Origin: Comamonas halotolerans | Lineage (GTDB): Bacteria; Pseudomonadota; Gammaproteobacteria; Burkholderiales; Burkholderiaceae_C | DNA: 64,000 nt | Assembly: GCF_030162935.1 (NCBI RefSeq) | Contig: NZ_JASAUZ010000067.1 | Location: 1 to 64,000, forward strand | Direction: 5' to 3' | Shown here: positions 25,845-35,257 of the stretch, piece after piece | How positions within the stretch are numbered: the stretch's first letter is position 1 | How the letters are laid out: every line of letters starts with the position of its first letter | Program-made: the position numbers and the translations under genes | The notes under the pieces: generated by a model | The model's input: the letters and a program-made list of their open reading frames with translations, nothing else | Told to the model about the DNA's origin: nothing | Database searches by the model: none

Positions 25845-27139
25845 TCGCCACCCTCCTGTTTGTCGCTTTTCTGGTGCTGATGTTTTTGGGCGTACCGATT
25901 GGCGCTGCCTTGGGACTTGCTGGGGCAGCGTGCATTGCGCTGGCCAATATGGATGTGCAATGGTTCGGCCTGTTGGCTGTGCCGCAAAACTTCTATGCCG
26001 GCTTGGGTAAATACCCTCTGCTGGCCATTCCCATGTTTGTATTGGTGGGCGCCATCTTTGACCGTTCAGGTGTGGCTGCACGCCTGGTGAATTTTGCGAT
26101 CGCCATCGTGGGTCGTGGCCCTGGCATGCTGCCCTTGGTGGCGATTGTGGTGGCCATGTTCCTGGGCGGTATTTCCGGCTCTGGGCCCGCGAATGCGGCT
26201 GCCGTGGGCGGTGTCATGATCGCAGCCATGTATCGCGCAGGCTACCCCGGCAGCTTCTCTGCCAGTGTGGTGGGTGCCGCAGCAGCCACCGACATTCTGA
26301 TTCCGCCGTCTGTGGCATTCATCATCTACTCGGTCTTGGTGCCAGGCGCTTCGGTGCCCGCCCTGTTTGCAGCTGGCATGGTGCCCGGTGTGCTCGCTGG
26401 TATCGCCTTGATCGTGCCAGCTGTCTGGATGGCGCGCAGACACAAGATGGGCCACCTGGAAGCAGGTCTGCCTCGTCCCGGACTATGGAAGAGCTTCAAA
26501 GAAGCAATCTGGGGCCTGTCTGCACCTGTATTGATTCTGGGCGGTATGCGCGCAGGCTGGTTCACTCCGACCGAAGCAGCCGTGGTCGCCGTGTTCTATG
26601 GCCTGTTTGTGGGCATGTTTATCCACCGCACCATCACCGTGCGCGACCTGTTCACGATTCTGCGTGAAGCTGGCGAGCTGTCTGCCGTGATCATGCTGGT
26701 GGTGTCACTCGCTGGCATTTTTGCATTCTCGCTGTCCACGCTGGGGGTGATCGACCCCGTCGCCAACGCCATCGTCAACTCGGGTCTGGGCGAATACGGG
26801 GTATTGATGCTGCTGATCCTGCTGCTGATCAGCGTGGGCATGTTCCTCGACGGCATCTCGATTTTCCTGATTTTTGTCCCGCTGCTGTTGCCCATCATGA
26901 ACCACTACGGCTGGGACCCCGTCTGGTTCGGCGTCATCCTGACCCTGAAGGTGGCACTGGGTCAGTTCACACCGCCTCTGGCCGTCAACCTGATGGTTTC
27001 ATGCCGTATTGCCAATGTGCAGATGGAGTCCACCATACGCTGGGTCATTCCCATGCTGCTGGCCATGTTCTGCGTGATGCTTCTGATCATTGCCTTCCCG
27101 CAACTTGCGCTGTGGCTTCCTGCGCGCCTCGGCTATTAA
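25841..27139 (+). CDS. TRAP transporter large permease (DctM-type)
   Basis: A 432-aa integral membrane protein with about twelve hydrophobic segments. The family motifs GGISGSGPANAAAVGGVMI and PPSVAFIIYSVLVPG in the first half and GQFTPPLAVNLMVS near the end are present. It forms the sodium-coupled translocation path with DctQ. It is the middle gene of dctQ-dctM-dctP on the plus strand, 46 bp before the binding-protein gene. Confidence 0.95.
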   Translation: MIATLLFVAFLVLMFLGVPIGAALGLAGAACIALANMDVQWFGLLAVPQNFYAGLGKYPLLAIPMFVLVGAIFDRSGVAARLVNFAIAIVGRGPGMLPLVAIVVAMFLGGISGSGPANAAAVGGVMIAAMYRAGYPGSFSASVVGAAAATDILIPPSVAFIIYSVLVPGASVPALFAAGMVPGVLAGIALIVPAVWMARRHKMGHLEAGLPRPGLWKSFKEAIWGLSAPVLILGGMRAGWFTPTEAAVVAVFYGLFVGMFIHRTITVRDLFTILREAGELSAVIMLVVSLAGIFAFSLSTLGVIDPVANAIVNSGLGEYGVLMLLILLLISVGMFLDGISIFLIFVPLLLPIMNHYGWDPVWFGVILTLKVALGQFTPPLAVNLMVSCRIANVQMESTIRWVIPMLLAMFCVMLLIIAFPQLALWLPARLGY

Positions 27140-27185
27140 CACTGCTTCATTACCCGACAACACCACCTTATCCAAGGAGACAAAC

Positions 27186-28223
27186 ATGCAACTGCGTACT
27201 TTTTTGACCGCCACTGCTGCTGCAGCCACTTTGCTCACACTGGGCCTGCCTGCTGCACATGCACAGGCCAAATACAAAAGCGAGTACCGCCTTTCTATCG
27301 TGCTTGGCACGGCTTTTCCCTGGGGCAAGGGCGCAGAGCTTTGGGCAGACAAAGTGCGTGAACGCACCGAAGGTCGTATCAACATCAAGCTCTACCCCGG
27401 TACCTCACTGGTACAAGGCGACCAGACCCGTGAATTCAGCGCCATTCGCCAGGGCGTGATTGATATGGCCGTGGGCTCCACCATCAACTGGTCGCCCCAG
27501 GTCAAGGCCTTGAACCTGTTCTCGCTGCCCTTCCTCTTCCCAGACTACGCGGCAGTGGATGCTGTCGTGCAAGGTCAGGTGGGCCAGGAGATTTTCAAGA
27601 CCATCGACAAAGCTGGCGTGCTGCCCCTGGCATGGGGTGAAAACGGATACCGTGAAATCTCCAACTCCAAGCATGCCATCACCAAGCCTGAAGACTTGAA
27701 GGGGCTGAAGATTCGTGTGGTGGGTTCGCCCTTGTTCCTCGACACCTTTACAGCCCTGGGCGCGAACCCTACGCAAATGAGCTGGGCTGATGCCCAGCCC
27801 GCCATGGCCAGCGGTGCCGTGGATGGTCAGGAAAACCCCGTTTCGGTGTACATGGCGGCCAAGCTCACTACCGTGGGCCAGAAATACATGACGCTGTGGG
27901 GGTATATGAACGATCCGCTGATCTATGTGGTCAACAAGGACGTATGGAACAGCTGGACCCCAGCAGACCAAGCCATCGTCAAGCAAGCGGCACTGGATGC
28001 CGCCAAAGAGCAAATCGCTATCTCCCGCAAGGGCATGATCGAAGCCGGCAAGCCCCTGGTCAAAGAACTGTCTGCCCAAGGTGTGACTGTGACTGACCTG
28101 GATGCCGCGCAGCGCAAAGTGTTTGCTGATGCCACCAAGAGCGTCTATAGCAAGTGGAAGCCACAAATCGGTACCAACTTGGTGGACATGGCTGAAAAGG
28201 CCATTGCCGAGCGCAAGAAGTAA
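27186..28223 (+). CDS. TRAP transporter solute-binding protein (DctP-type)
   Basis: A 345-aa periplasmic receptor. The ATG at 27186 is preceded by AAGGAG and begins a good signal peptide (1-27, ending AHAQA); the open frame upstream is not coding. Body motifs include YPGTSLVQGD, REFSAIRQGVIDMAVGS, PFLFPDYAAVDAV, ALGANPTQMSWADAQPAM and VDGQENPVS. The conserved arginine in LKIRVVGSP should bind the ligand carboxylate. Family members bind dicarboxylates, keto acids, sugar acids or aromatic acids; the ligand here is not determined. Confidence 0.94.
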   Translation: MQLRTFLTATAAAATLLTLGLPAAHAQAKYKSEYRLSIVLGTAFPWGKGAELWADKVRERTEGRINIKLYPGTSLVQGDQTREFSAIRQGVIDMAVGSTINWSPQVKALNLFSLPFLFPDYAAVDAVVQGQVGQEIFKTIDKAGVLPLAWGENGYREISNSKHAITKPEDLKGLKIRVVGSPLFLDTFTALGANPTQMSWADAQPAMASGAVDGQENPVSVYMAAKLTTVGQKYMTLWGYMNDPLIYVVNKDVWNSWTPADQAIVKQAALDAAKEQIAISRKGMIEAGKPLVKELSAQGVTVTDLDAAQRKVFADATKSVYSKWKPQIGTNLVDMAEKAIAERKK

Positions 28224-28244
28224 TTCTTCTACATCTCCAATTTG

Positions 28245-28267
28245 AAGGGGCCTTTCGGCCCCTTTTT
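28245..28267 (+). terminator. Rho-independent terminator after the TRAP operon
   Basis: AAGGGGCC, loop TTTC, GGCCCCTT then TTT on the plus strand. It ends the TRAP operon 22 bp after the binding-protein stop; the minus strand has no T run, so it is probably one-directional. Confidence 0.88.
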
Positions 28268-28308
28268 CACTACGAAACCATCTACACGGAATATCCGCTC
28301 ATCGCTGC

Positions 28309-30141
28309 CTACACTGTCTGAATCAGCGGTGCCTCACCCATCAACAGTTGCTGCTGGCGTGCAGCTTCATGTCCTTCGCCCAGCAGCAATACATGGCGCA
28401 GACCTTGAATGATGGTCTGCGCAAAACCCAAATCGTTCATCAATGAGCTCACGGTGAGGCTGTCGAGCATTCCTCCACGGATGGATGCAAACAAGTGCTT
28501 GCGGAACTGCGCATCAAAAGCCTGGAAGGAATCATCCAAAGCCTTTAGCTCTGACACCCATTGCGCCTCAGGCATATCCGAGACGCTCAGCACATGCATG
28601 TCTTTCAATGCATGCAACAAGTACGTGCGCAGTTCCAAATAACTGCTGCGTGCCGCCGAATCATCGGGTCCCTGCAGAAACTTGTACATATTGCGCTGCA
28701 GACGCTGGGCATCCTTGACCGCATCCACCAACTGGAAGGCGGCAACCTGGCTGCTGTGCCAGAACGCTTGCTGCGCACTGTCCATCGGCAACACCACGCT
28801 GCCCATGAACTCCAGCAAATCGGCATACACGCCTTTAATGTGTGTTTGGTACAGCGCATCTGCGTTGATGGCTTGTTGCTGCAGCCGATTGCGCAGACCA
28901 GCATCTTCACGCTCCAGCGTTGCGGGATCATTCGGTGCTGCATACAGGGCATGCGCCACCACCTCCAGACCCAGACGCCCCAGATGCTGCAGCTCTTTGG
29001 ATACAGCACTGCTGGCGCTTTCCACACTCTGCAATGAGGCAGGCTGCAGATAACGGGCACGCGTGACCTGCGCCACTTCCTTGGTGTCGGTCGCAATCAG
29101 TACCGTGGGTTCTTGCGCGTCGGGCATCCAACGCTCCAGCACAGCAGCCAGCTGCTGCTGAAAAGGCCAGAACACCAAGACACCCATCACGTTGAACAAG
29201 GTGTGAAACATAGCCAGCTGAATCAGCTTGTTCTCTCCCAAGCCGATCCAGCCGGTGGCCAGCAACACCAGCCATGTCATGGGTGACAGCAGAAAAAAGG
29301 CGATGACTGCCGTAGTGCAGTTGAACACCACATGCGCTACAGCCAGACGCTGGCCGCTGCGTGCACTGCCAATCACCCCCATCACACCAGTCGAAACAGC
29401 CGAGCCCACGTTCGAGCCAATGGCAATGCAAAGCGCTTGCGACAACTCCAGTTGCTGGCTGGCCAAAGCTGCCAATGTGAGCATCAAGGTGGCATGGCTG
29501 GACTGCAGCACCACAGTTATCAGCGACCCCACGCCAATGAACAGCAACACCCCTTTGACGCCTTCAGCGCTGTAGCGATCCAGACGCAGATCGCCAAAGC
29601 TGGAAAAACCTTCCTTGATTTCATCGATCCCCAGGAAAATCAATGAAATACCCAATAAAAACCGGCCAGTTGCCTTGCCTTTGTCACCCGAAAATCCCAG
29701 CAGCACACCAAACACCAGCAACGGCATTGCCAGCTTGGACATGCTGATGTCTTGACCGGCCAGTGCCAGCAACCAAATGCCACTGGTCGCCCCCAGATTG
29801 GCACCAAATAACACCGCGATGCTGCCTGCCAGCGAAATCAATCCTGTACTGAGAAAAGCAATGGTCAGCAGCGACACCAAAGTACTGGACTGCAGCACAA
29901 AAGTAGCCGCGGTGCCAAACAGCAAGCCTTTGAATGGCGTTGCCGTGCTTTGGGACAACAAGCCCTCCAGCTTGCTTCCGGCCAGACTTTTAAGGCCCTG
30001 CTCCAGGTTCTGCATGCCAAACAGAAACATGGCCAAGCCGGCGCAAAGCACCAGCCAGCCAACGCTGTACCAGAAAGACCAGGCTAGCGCTGCAAACGCC
30101 AGCACGACCAGTGAATGTTTGGAATAGACGGGGCTGAGCAC
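28309..30141 (-). CDS. Na/Pi cotransporter family protein with PhoU-like C-terminus
   Basis: About 610 aa. The GTG at 30141 is preferred as start because AGAGG lies six bases upstream; a TTG five codons earlier is the alternative. The N-terminal half has about nine membrane helices and two inverted repeats, each with a QSS motif (QSSTLVSLL and QSSHATLML), as in NptA/YjbB. The C-terminal 230 residues are cytoplasmic and helical, resembling PhoU. YjbB-type proteins move phosphate, probably as exporters; direction and ion cannot be read here. It is a single-gene unit. Confidence 0.9.
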   Translation of the reverse strand: MLSPVYSKHSLVVLAFAALAWSFWYSVGWLVLCAGLAMFLFGMQNLEQGLKSLAGSKLEGLLSQSTATPFKGLLFGTAATFVLQSSTLVSLLTIAFLSTGLISLAGSIAVLFGANLGATSGIWLLALAGQDISMSKLAMPLLVFGVLLGFSGDKGKATGRFLLGISLIFLGIDEIKEGFSSFGDLRLDRYSAEGVKGVLLFIGVGSLITVVLQSSHATLMLTLAALASQQLELSQALCIAIGSNVGSAVSTGVMGVIGSARSGQRLAVAHVVFNCTTAVIAFFLLSPMTWLVLLATGWIGLGENKLIQLAMFHTLFNVMGVLVFWPFQQQLAAVLERWMPDAQEPTVLIATDTKEVAQVTRARYLQPASLQSVESASSAVSKELQHLGRLGLEVVAHALYAAPNDPATLEREDAGLRNRLQQQAINADALYQTHIKGVYADLLEFMGSVVLPMDSAQQAFWHSSQVAAFQLVDAVKDAQRLQRNMYKFLQGPDDSAARSSYLELRTYLLHALKDMHVLSVSDMPEAQWVSELKALDDSFQAFDAQFRKHLFASIRGGMLDSLTVSSLMNDLGFAQTIIQGLRHVLLLGEGHEAARQQQLLMGEAPLIQTV

Positions 30142-30274
30142 GCCATACCTCTGCAAAGTGGGTGTCTAGGAATTGCGCGCATGCCTCTTGTGTTCATCAA
30201 GGCTCAGCCCAAAATGTTCAGCCTGAAGGTTTTAACGCCGCAAAGCTTTGCAGTGTAGGGGCTCGTCCTGACTT

Positions 30275-31216
30275 TTAAATAGGGGTGCGCAAGGGTTGCC
30301 CGGAAAAATGTCGTAACGCGTTGTCCAGAAACAAATCCACTGTCGCTTGCACCGCCTCGGGAGACCACCCCGCCACATGCGGCGTCAGCACCACATTGTT
30401 CAGCTCCAGCAAGGCTGCGGGCACCTTGGGCTCTGTTTCGAAAACGTCCAAGCCCGCGCCAGCCAGTGCCCCACTGCGCAGAGCCTGCGCCAAGGCCTCT
30501 GTATCCACCACAGAACCGCGCGCAATATTGACCACATAGCCCCCTGGCCCCAGCGCTTGCAACACCGAGGCATTGACCAAATGCTGTGTCCCCACACCGC
30601 CCGGCGTTGCCACCACCAGCACATCGGCCCATTGCGCCAAGCCCTGCAAGCTGTCGAAATAGCGATAGTCCACATCAGCTTTGGGCTTGCGGTTGTGATA
30701 GCCCACCGGCATATCAAAGGCCTCGGCTCTACGCGCAATCTTTTGGCCGATCGTGCCCAGCCCCAGAATACCCAAACGCTTGCCTGACACATTGGGAGGC
30801 AATGGAATGTCATTGCGCCATCCACCTTGCCGCGTGAGCTTGTCAAGTTGCACCAGTCCACGCACGGCAGCAATCACCAAGCCAAAAGCGTGATCCGCCA
30901 CACAGTTATCGTTGGTGCCTGCACCATTGCTCACTGCAATACCGCGTGCCTTGGCATAGGCCACGTCCACGTTCTCATACCCAGCGCCCAGTACGCCCAC
31001 CATACGGAGCTTGGGCATGGCATCCATTTGCCCCGCAGTCAGGCCGATCGCTCCAATCGTCAGCACCAGCTCAACGCGGTCGCCGTGCTGCGCAATCGCC
31101 TGTGCGCCTTGCTGTGCATCTGGCGCATACAGCACGTCAAAATGTTCGGCAATCTGCACCCTGTGCTCAGGCGACAAGACGTGCAAAATTAATACAACGG
31201 GCTTGGAATCAGACAT
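30275..31216 (-). CDS. D-2-hydroxyacid dehydrogenase (glyoxylate/hydroxypyruvate reductase type)
   Basis: A 313-aa NAD(P)-dependent oxidoreductase. The first ATG, at 31216, is taken as start. The Rossmann motif is GLGTIG (152-157); the catalytic triad of the family is intact with Arg233 in NIARGSVVD, Glu262 in ETEPKVP and His280 in LTPHVAG. After the Rossmann motif HNRKPK suggests NADPH preference. It interconverts a 2-oxoacid and a D-2-hydroxyacid, with glyoxylate or hydroxypyruvate as likely substrates. It lies 42 bp after the ABC exporter gene on the same strand. Confidence 0.93.
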   Translation of the reverse strand: MSDSKPVVLILHVLSPEHRVQIAEHFDVLYAPDAQQGAQAIAQHGDRVELVLTIGAIGLTAGQMDAMPKLRMVGVLGAGYENVDVAYAKARGIAVSNGAGTNDNCVADHAFGLVIAAVRGLVQLDKLTRQGGWRNDIPLPPNVSGKRLGILGLGTIGQKIARRAEAFDMPVGYHNRKPKADVDYRYFDSLQGLAQWADVLVVATPGGVGTQHLVNASVLQALGPGGYVVNIARGSVVDTEALAQALRSGALAGAGLDVFETEPKVPAALLELNNVVLTPHVAGWSPEAVQATVDLFLDNALRHFSGQPLRTPI

Positions 31217-31258
31217 GGCAGACACTTTCGGCAATCAATCAAACTACATTTGAAACGC

Positions 31259-33079
31259 TTATTCTGTGGTCTCCGCACTTTGTTGCAGTGCCCACATTTC
31301 GGCATAACGGCCACCTTGTGCAAGCAAGTCCGCATGTGTGCCGCGCTCGGTAATCTGTCCCGCTTCCATAACCAGGATTTCGTGAGCCTCCACCACCGTG
31401 GAGAGACGGTGGGCAATCACCAAGGTGGTTTTCCCTGCTGCGGCACTGCTCAACTCATGCTGGATGGCTCGCTCGGTCTGGCTATCCAGCGCTGAAGTGG
31501 CTTCGTCAAAAATCAAGACCGGCGGGTTCTTGAGCAAGGTGCGCGCAATAGCCACACGCTGCTTTTCACCGCCAGACAGCTTCAGACCGCGCTCTCCCAC
31601 CTTGGTGGCATAGCCCTGAGGCGTTGAGATGATGAAGTCATGAATGCGTGCTGCCTTGGCTGCCGCTTCCACTTCAGCCTGGGAAGCTCCGGTACGACCA
31701 TAGGCAATGTTGTACGCCACTGTATCGTTGAACAGCACCGTGTCCTGCGGCACTATGCCAATGGCCTGGCGTACGCTGTCTTGCGTGACCTGCCGGATGT
31801 CTTGCCCCGCAATGGTGATGCGTCCTTCACGCACGTCATAAAAGCGATACAGCAGACGCGCCAGCGTGCTTTTACCGGCGCCCGAGGCACCCACCACGGC
31901 CACGGTTTTACCTGCAGGAATGGTGAAGCTCACCCTTTTCAAGATGGGACGCTCGGCATCGTAGGCAAACTGCACGTTGTCGAACCGCACATCCGGCTGA
32001 CCGTGCAGCTGCAAGGGCTGGGCACCAGGGCTGTCCGCCACTTCACGCTCCTTGTCCATGAGCATGAACATGCGCGAAAGATCTGCCATGCTTTGCTTGA
32101 TTTCACGATACAAGGTACCCAAAAAGTTCAGCGGTATGTAGAGCTGAATCATGAACGCATTGACCATGACAAAGTCACCCAGCGTCAACTCCCCTGCCAC
32201 CACACCCTGCGTAGCCCGCCACAACATCGCCACCAGGGCCGTGGCGATGATGAGCTGCTGACCACTGTTGAGCAGGCTCAATGTGCGCTGGCTTTTGAGG
32301 CGTACACGACGCAGCTCCTGCAGGTTCTGGTCATAGCGCTGCGCTTCAAACTCCTCGTTGTTGAAGTATTTGACGGTCTCATAGTTCAGCAGTGCATCCA
32401 CGGCCTTGGTGTGCGCAGCCGAGTCCTGCACATTCGCCGCACGGCGAAACTGCGTGCGCCACTCCGTCACTTTCACCGTAAACGTGATATAGCACAGCAG
32501 TGCCACGGCAGTGATGGCGGCAAATCCCGCATCAAAGGTGATTGCCAAAATACCCAGCACCAGCGCCATTTCGATCAGCGTTGGCAAGATGCTGTAGAGC
32601 GAATATGAAACCAGTGACTCGGTGCTGCGAACACCGCGTTCAATATCACGTGTCATGCCACCAGTTTGGCGCTCCAGATGAAAGCGCAGGCTCAGCGCAT
32701 GCAAGTGGCGAAAAGTAGCTAGCGCGATGGAGCGCGAAGCCCCTTGCGTGGCCTTGGCAAACACCAGATCGCGCAGCTCGGTAAACAGCGACGTACTGAA
32801 GCGCAAAGCCCCATACGCCAGCAGCAACCCCACAGGCACCACCAACAGCGCTGCAGGATCTCCGGCTTTCACATCCAGCGCATCCACCAGCTGTTTGAGC
32901 AATAGCGGCACTCCCACATTCGCCAGCTTGGCGCCCACCATGAACAGCAAAGCAGCAATCACACGCCATTTGTATTGCCACAAATAGGGAAGCAAACGGC
33001 GCAGTGCCGTCCATTCAGCGGCATTAGCCACATTCGTCAATGAGGGTTCTGAAGAAGCTGCTTCACCGCTGCGTCGCAT
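31259..33079 (-). CDS. ABC exporter, ATM1/HMT1 type (fused membrane and ATPase domains)
   Basis: A 606-aa half-transporter. The ATG at 33079 gives the family length; an open frame reaches 86 codons further up but that stretch is antisense to the divergent thioesterase gene. The membrane domain (about 30-330) has six helices and the NYETVKYFNNE motif (232-242) typical of the ATM1 group. The ATPase domain has Walker A GASGAGKST (397-405), signature LSGGE (501-505) and Walker B DEATSA (525-530). Relatives export glutathione-linked sulfur or metal compounds for Fe-S assembly or metal tolerance; the substrate is not shown here. Confidence 0.92.
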   Translation of the reverse strand: MRRSGEAASSEPSLTNVANAAEWTALRRLLPYLWQYKWRVIAALLFMVGAKLANVGVPLLLKQLVDALDVKAGDPAALLVVPVGLLLAYGALRFSTSLFTELRDLVFAKATQGASRSIALATFRHLHALSLRFHLERQTGGMTRDIERGVRSTESLVSYSLYSILPTLIEMALVLGILAITFDAGFAAITAVALLCYITFTVKVTEWRTQFRRAANVQDSAAHTKAVDALLNYETVKYFNNEEFEAQRYDQNLQELRRVRLKSQRTLSLLNSGQQLIIATALVAMLWRATQGVVAGELTLGDFVMVNAFMIQLYIPLNFLGTLYREIKQSMADLSRMFMLMDKEREVADSPGAQPLQLHGQPDVRFDNVQFAYDAERPILKRVSFTIPAGKTVAVVGASGAGKSTLARLLYRFYDVREGRITIAGQDIRQVTQDSVRQAIGIVPQDTVLFNDTVAYNIAYGRTGASQAEVEAAAKAARIHDFIISTPQGYATKVGERGLKLSGGEKQRVAIARTLLKNPPVLIFDEATSALDSQTERAIQHELSSAAAGKTTLVIAHRLSTVVEAHEILVMEAGQITERGTHADLLAQGGRYAEMWALQQSAETTE

Positions 33080-33121
33080 AGGGGACAATTCCGAGCTGTT
33101 TTTGTTGCCAGATTGTCTCCC

Positions 33122-33574
33122 ATGCCCCGTTCTCCCGTCCTGCCCAGCGTTGCATTGCCTACCGACAAAGCGTTGATTCTCAAGGTTGTCCCCATGCCTG
33201 GGGATTGCAATGCCAATGGCGACATCTTTGGTGGCTGGGTGATGTCCCAGGTGGACTTGGCAGGATGCACGCTGGCCATGCGTCTGGCTGGTGGGCGTAT
33301 GGCCACCGTAGCGGTCAAAGAGTTTGTCTTCAAACACCCAATCCGCGTAGGTGATGTTGTGTCCTTTTACGGCTGTGTGACCCGTGTAGGCCGCACCTCA
33401 GTCACCGTCGATATTGAAGTCTTTGCCGAGCGTATGAGCCGCCAAGGAGAGTACGTGAAGGTCACCGAGGCCGTACTGACCTATGTGGCCATCGACTCCG
33501 AAGGTAATCCTCGCCCATTGAATGCTCCTGTGCCAGAAGAAGTGTCTGCCTCCATCCTTCCCCAGCAAGATTGA
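33122..33574 (+). CDS. Acyl-CoA thioesterase (YciA-like hotdog protein)
   Basis: A 150-aa single-domain hotdog protein. The first ATG is at 33122; the track of open frame begins at a TTG three codons earlier, which is less likely. Active-site features of YciA-type enzymes are clear: NANGDIFGGW (31-40) and Asp45 in MSQVDLAG, with FKHPIRVGDVV at the CoA site. It hydrolyses a broad range of acyl-CoAs and may relieve CoA trapping. It diverges from the ABC exporter across 42 bp. Confidence 0.93.
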   Translation: MPRSPVLPSVALPTDKALILKVVPMPGDCNANGDIFGGWVMSQVDLAGCTLAMRLAGGRMATVAVKEFVFKHPIRVGDVVSFYGCVTRVGRTSVTVDIEVFAERMSRQGEYVKVTEAVLTYVAIDSEGNPRPLNAPVPEEVSASILPQQD

Positions 33575-33612
33575 GTAGCTTGCAGCGAAAGCTGCGCCTG
33601 CCGCTTCTACAT

Positions 33613-33648
33613 AAAAAAAGCCCAGTCATAAGATGCCGGGCTTTTTTT
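33613..33648. terminator. Bidirectional rho-independent terminator
   Basis: AAAAAAAGCCC.. pairs with ..GGGCTTTTTTT across an 18-base middle that contains one further G/C pair. It lies between the convergent thioesterase and bactofilin genes and has A and T runs on both sides. Confidence 0.85.
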
Positions 33649-33682
33649 GCATGTGCGGTGAAGCGGTTTTACGCGCTATCTC

Positions 33683-34261
33683 TTAGGCAGTAGCGACAGC
33701 GGTGCTGGTATCGGTACTGGCTGGTGCAGCAGGCTTATTGCTGGCGGTGACACTAGCGCGAGGCCCCACACCCACTTCAATCTCACCAGAAAGCTGTCCG
33801 CCCTCTTCAATCACTATCTTGCCGTAGCGAATCTTGCCACTGACTTTGCCTGTGCTGTGAATCACCAGCTTTTGGCGCACAGTCAAAGAGCCCTGAAATT
33901 CGCCATGGATCTCGGCGATGTCAATTTCAGCGGAACCATGAAAAGCACCTTGCTGGGCGATCTGGATGACGCGCGAATCCATGGTGGCTTCCACGGTGCC
34001 TTCCACCACCAAGGTATCGCAATCAGTAATCTCTACGCCTTTGAGCTTGATGTTGGGGCCAACAGTTAGCTTGCTGCCACCTTGCTCCGTAGCAGGAGCT
34101 GCTGTAGCAGCAGAGGAAGCGCTCTCCACAGGACGCACACTGTTGCTCTCACTTGTAGTCGTGGCACTCGCGCCACCGGAAATGCCGCCCACAGGGGTGG
34201 TAGGACGGGTAGAAAACGTCTGCGGTTCGCGCTTGGTAAAAAATGGACTGTTCACGGCCAT
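33683..34261 (-). CDS. Bactofilin family cytoskeletal protein
   Basis: A 192-aa bactofilin. A disordered N-terminus (1-65, rich in Ser, Thr, Gly) and an alanine-rich tail (about 165-192) flank a core of beta-solenoid repeats (about 66-160) with the pattern VGPNIKLKGVEI, LVVEGTVEATM, GSAEIDIAEIHGEFQGSLTV and GKVSGKIRYGKIVIEEGGQLSGEI. These proteins polymerise without nucleotide and often position cell-wall enzymes at the membrane. Unlike many bactofilins it has no M23 peptidase gene next to it. Confidence 0.94.
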   Translation of the reverse strand: MAVNSPFFTKREPQTFSTRPTTPVGGISGGASATTTSESNSVRPVESASSAATAAPATEQGGSKLTVGPNIKLKGVEITDCDTLVVEGTVEATMDSRVIQIAQQGAFHGSAEIDIAEIHGEFQGSLTVRQKLVIHSTGKVSGKIRYGKIVIEEGGQLSGEIEVGVGPRASVTASNKPAAPASTDTSTAVATA

Positions 34262-34433
34262 GCATCCTCCAGATAGAAAGGCTTTAGCTTAGAAAATCAC
34301 GGCAGATACCTTTTACCTCGTTTCGCAACAAGCGTAAGCAAAGACTTCGTTTGTGACTTTTGCTCACACCTATTGCCTAAGCAAACAGGGGCTCGGTAAC
34401 CAAACGCTTCTGTGCGCCGCCTTTCAGCACTTG

Positions 34434-34925
34434 CTATGAAGTGATGTAAGCGGCCATACCTGCTGCCAGGATTACGCCTTCTTCACTCAGGAATTCCATG
34501 CGCGTTGTGGCCACACGCGAGCCCAAACGCAAAACTTCCGCACAAATAGTAAAGCGCTCACCGATGCCAGGGCGCATAAAGTCCACGCGCAAGTCGATGG
34601 TACCTAGTTTGCCGAAACGTTCTGTACGCTTCATCACAGGCTCATCCATATGCTTTGCACCGATCGCGCACATCACGGCAACCCCTCCAATACCATCCAA
34701 AGCTGCGCTGATGGCACCACCATGGATACGGTTGATGGCTGGATGCCCTACCAGAGCTGGCCGCATCTCCAGGCATGCCGTTACCGTGGTGGCATTCGCG
34801 CTGAGCAGCTTCAGGCCCAGTACTTTGTTGAAAGGCACATACTCTTCGGTCACATGCTTGAGCGCTGCCATAAATTCAGGCTCAAATTGAAAATGTGGTG
34901 GTGTGCTGGATTTTTTAGAAGACAT
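34434..34925 (-). CDS. PaaI-type hotdog thioesterase
   Basis: A 163-aa hotdog-fold protein. The core motif RIHGGAISAALDGIGG (about 79-94) includes the HGG turn and the acidic residue expected in the active site, and KLGTIDLRVDFMRPGIGERF is the central strand. These enzymes hydrolyse acyl- or aryl-CoA thioesters. It is downstream of the beta-oxidation operon on the same strand but separated from the isomerase gene by 300 bp of tandem repeat, so co-transcription is uncertain. Confidence 0.9.
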   Translation of the reverse strand: MSSKKSSTPPHFQFEPEFMAALKHVTEEYVPFNKVLGLKLLSANATTVTACLEMRPALVGHPAINRIHGGAISAALDGIGGVAVMCAIGAKHMDEPVMKRTERFGKLGTIDLRVDFMRPGIGERFTICAEVLRLGSRVATTRMEFLSEEGVILAAGMAAYITS

Positions 34926-35034
34926 GGCTCTTCCCAGAACAAAGCAAACCGCTCAGGCAGCCACAAAGAGCTACCTGTAGCGCTGACAGCAGTGAAGCCA
35001 CGGCTTCGTCCAACGCTATCCCCCGGCCGATGCG

Positions 35035-35257
35035 AGCTCGGCCCCCCTATTTCAGCACCTGCTGAAATAGGGTTTGCGCTTTTAACGAAAGCCAAAACCT
35101 TCGCTATCGCTCAAACCGAGACAAGCTCGGCCCCCATTTCAGCACTTGCTGAAATCGGGTTTGCGCTTTTAACGAAAGCCAAAACCTTCGCTATCGCTCA
35201 AACCGAGACAAGCTCGGCCCCCATTTCAGCACTTGCTGAAATCGGGTTTGCGCTTTT
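35035..35257. repeat. Tandem 87-bp repeat built from the 3' end of the enoyl-CoA isomerase gene
   Basis: Two full units (35035-35123, 89 bp; 35124-35210, 87 bp) and a 47-bp partial unit (35211-35257). The partial unit includes the last ten sense codons, the stop codon and the downstream flank of the isomerase gene (35226-36017). Units 2 and 3 are identical where they overlap; unit 1 differs from unit 2 by a few bases. Each unit holds a hairpin, ATTTCAGCA-CT-TGCTGAAAT; in unit 1 the arms grow to 13 perfect bases through paired changes. No T run follows the stem, so it is not a standard terminator. Confidence 0.9.

Noticed and set aside
28309-30141. Separate PhoU gene after the Na/Pi protein
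   Set aside because: The PhoU-like helices are in the same frame with no stop or restart; it is one fused protein, as usual for this family.
31259-33337. 86-residue N-terminal extension of the ABC exporter
   Set aside because: It is antisense to the divergent thioesterase and unlike the exporter family; the ATG at 33079 restores normal length.
35035-35257. CRISPR array
   Set aside because: Only 2.5 units, the unit is 87 bp with no unique spacers, and it derives from the flanking gene end.
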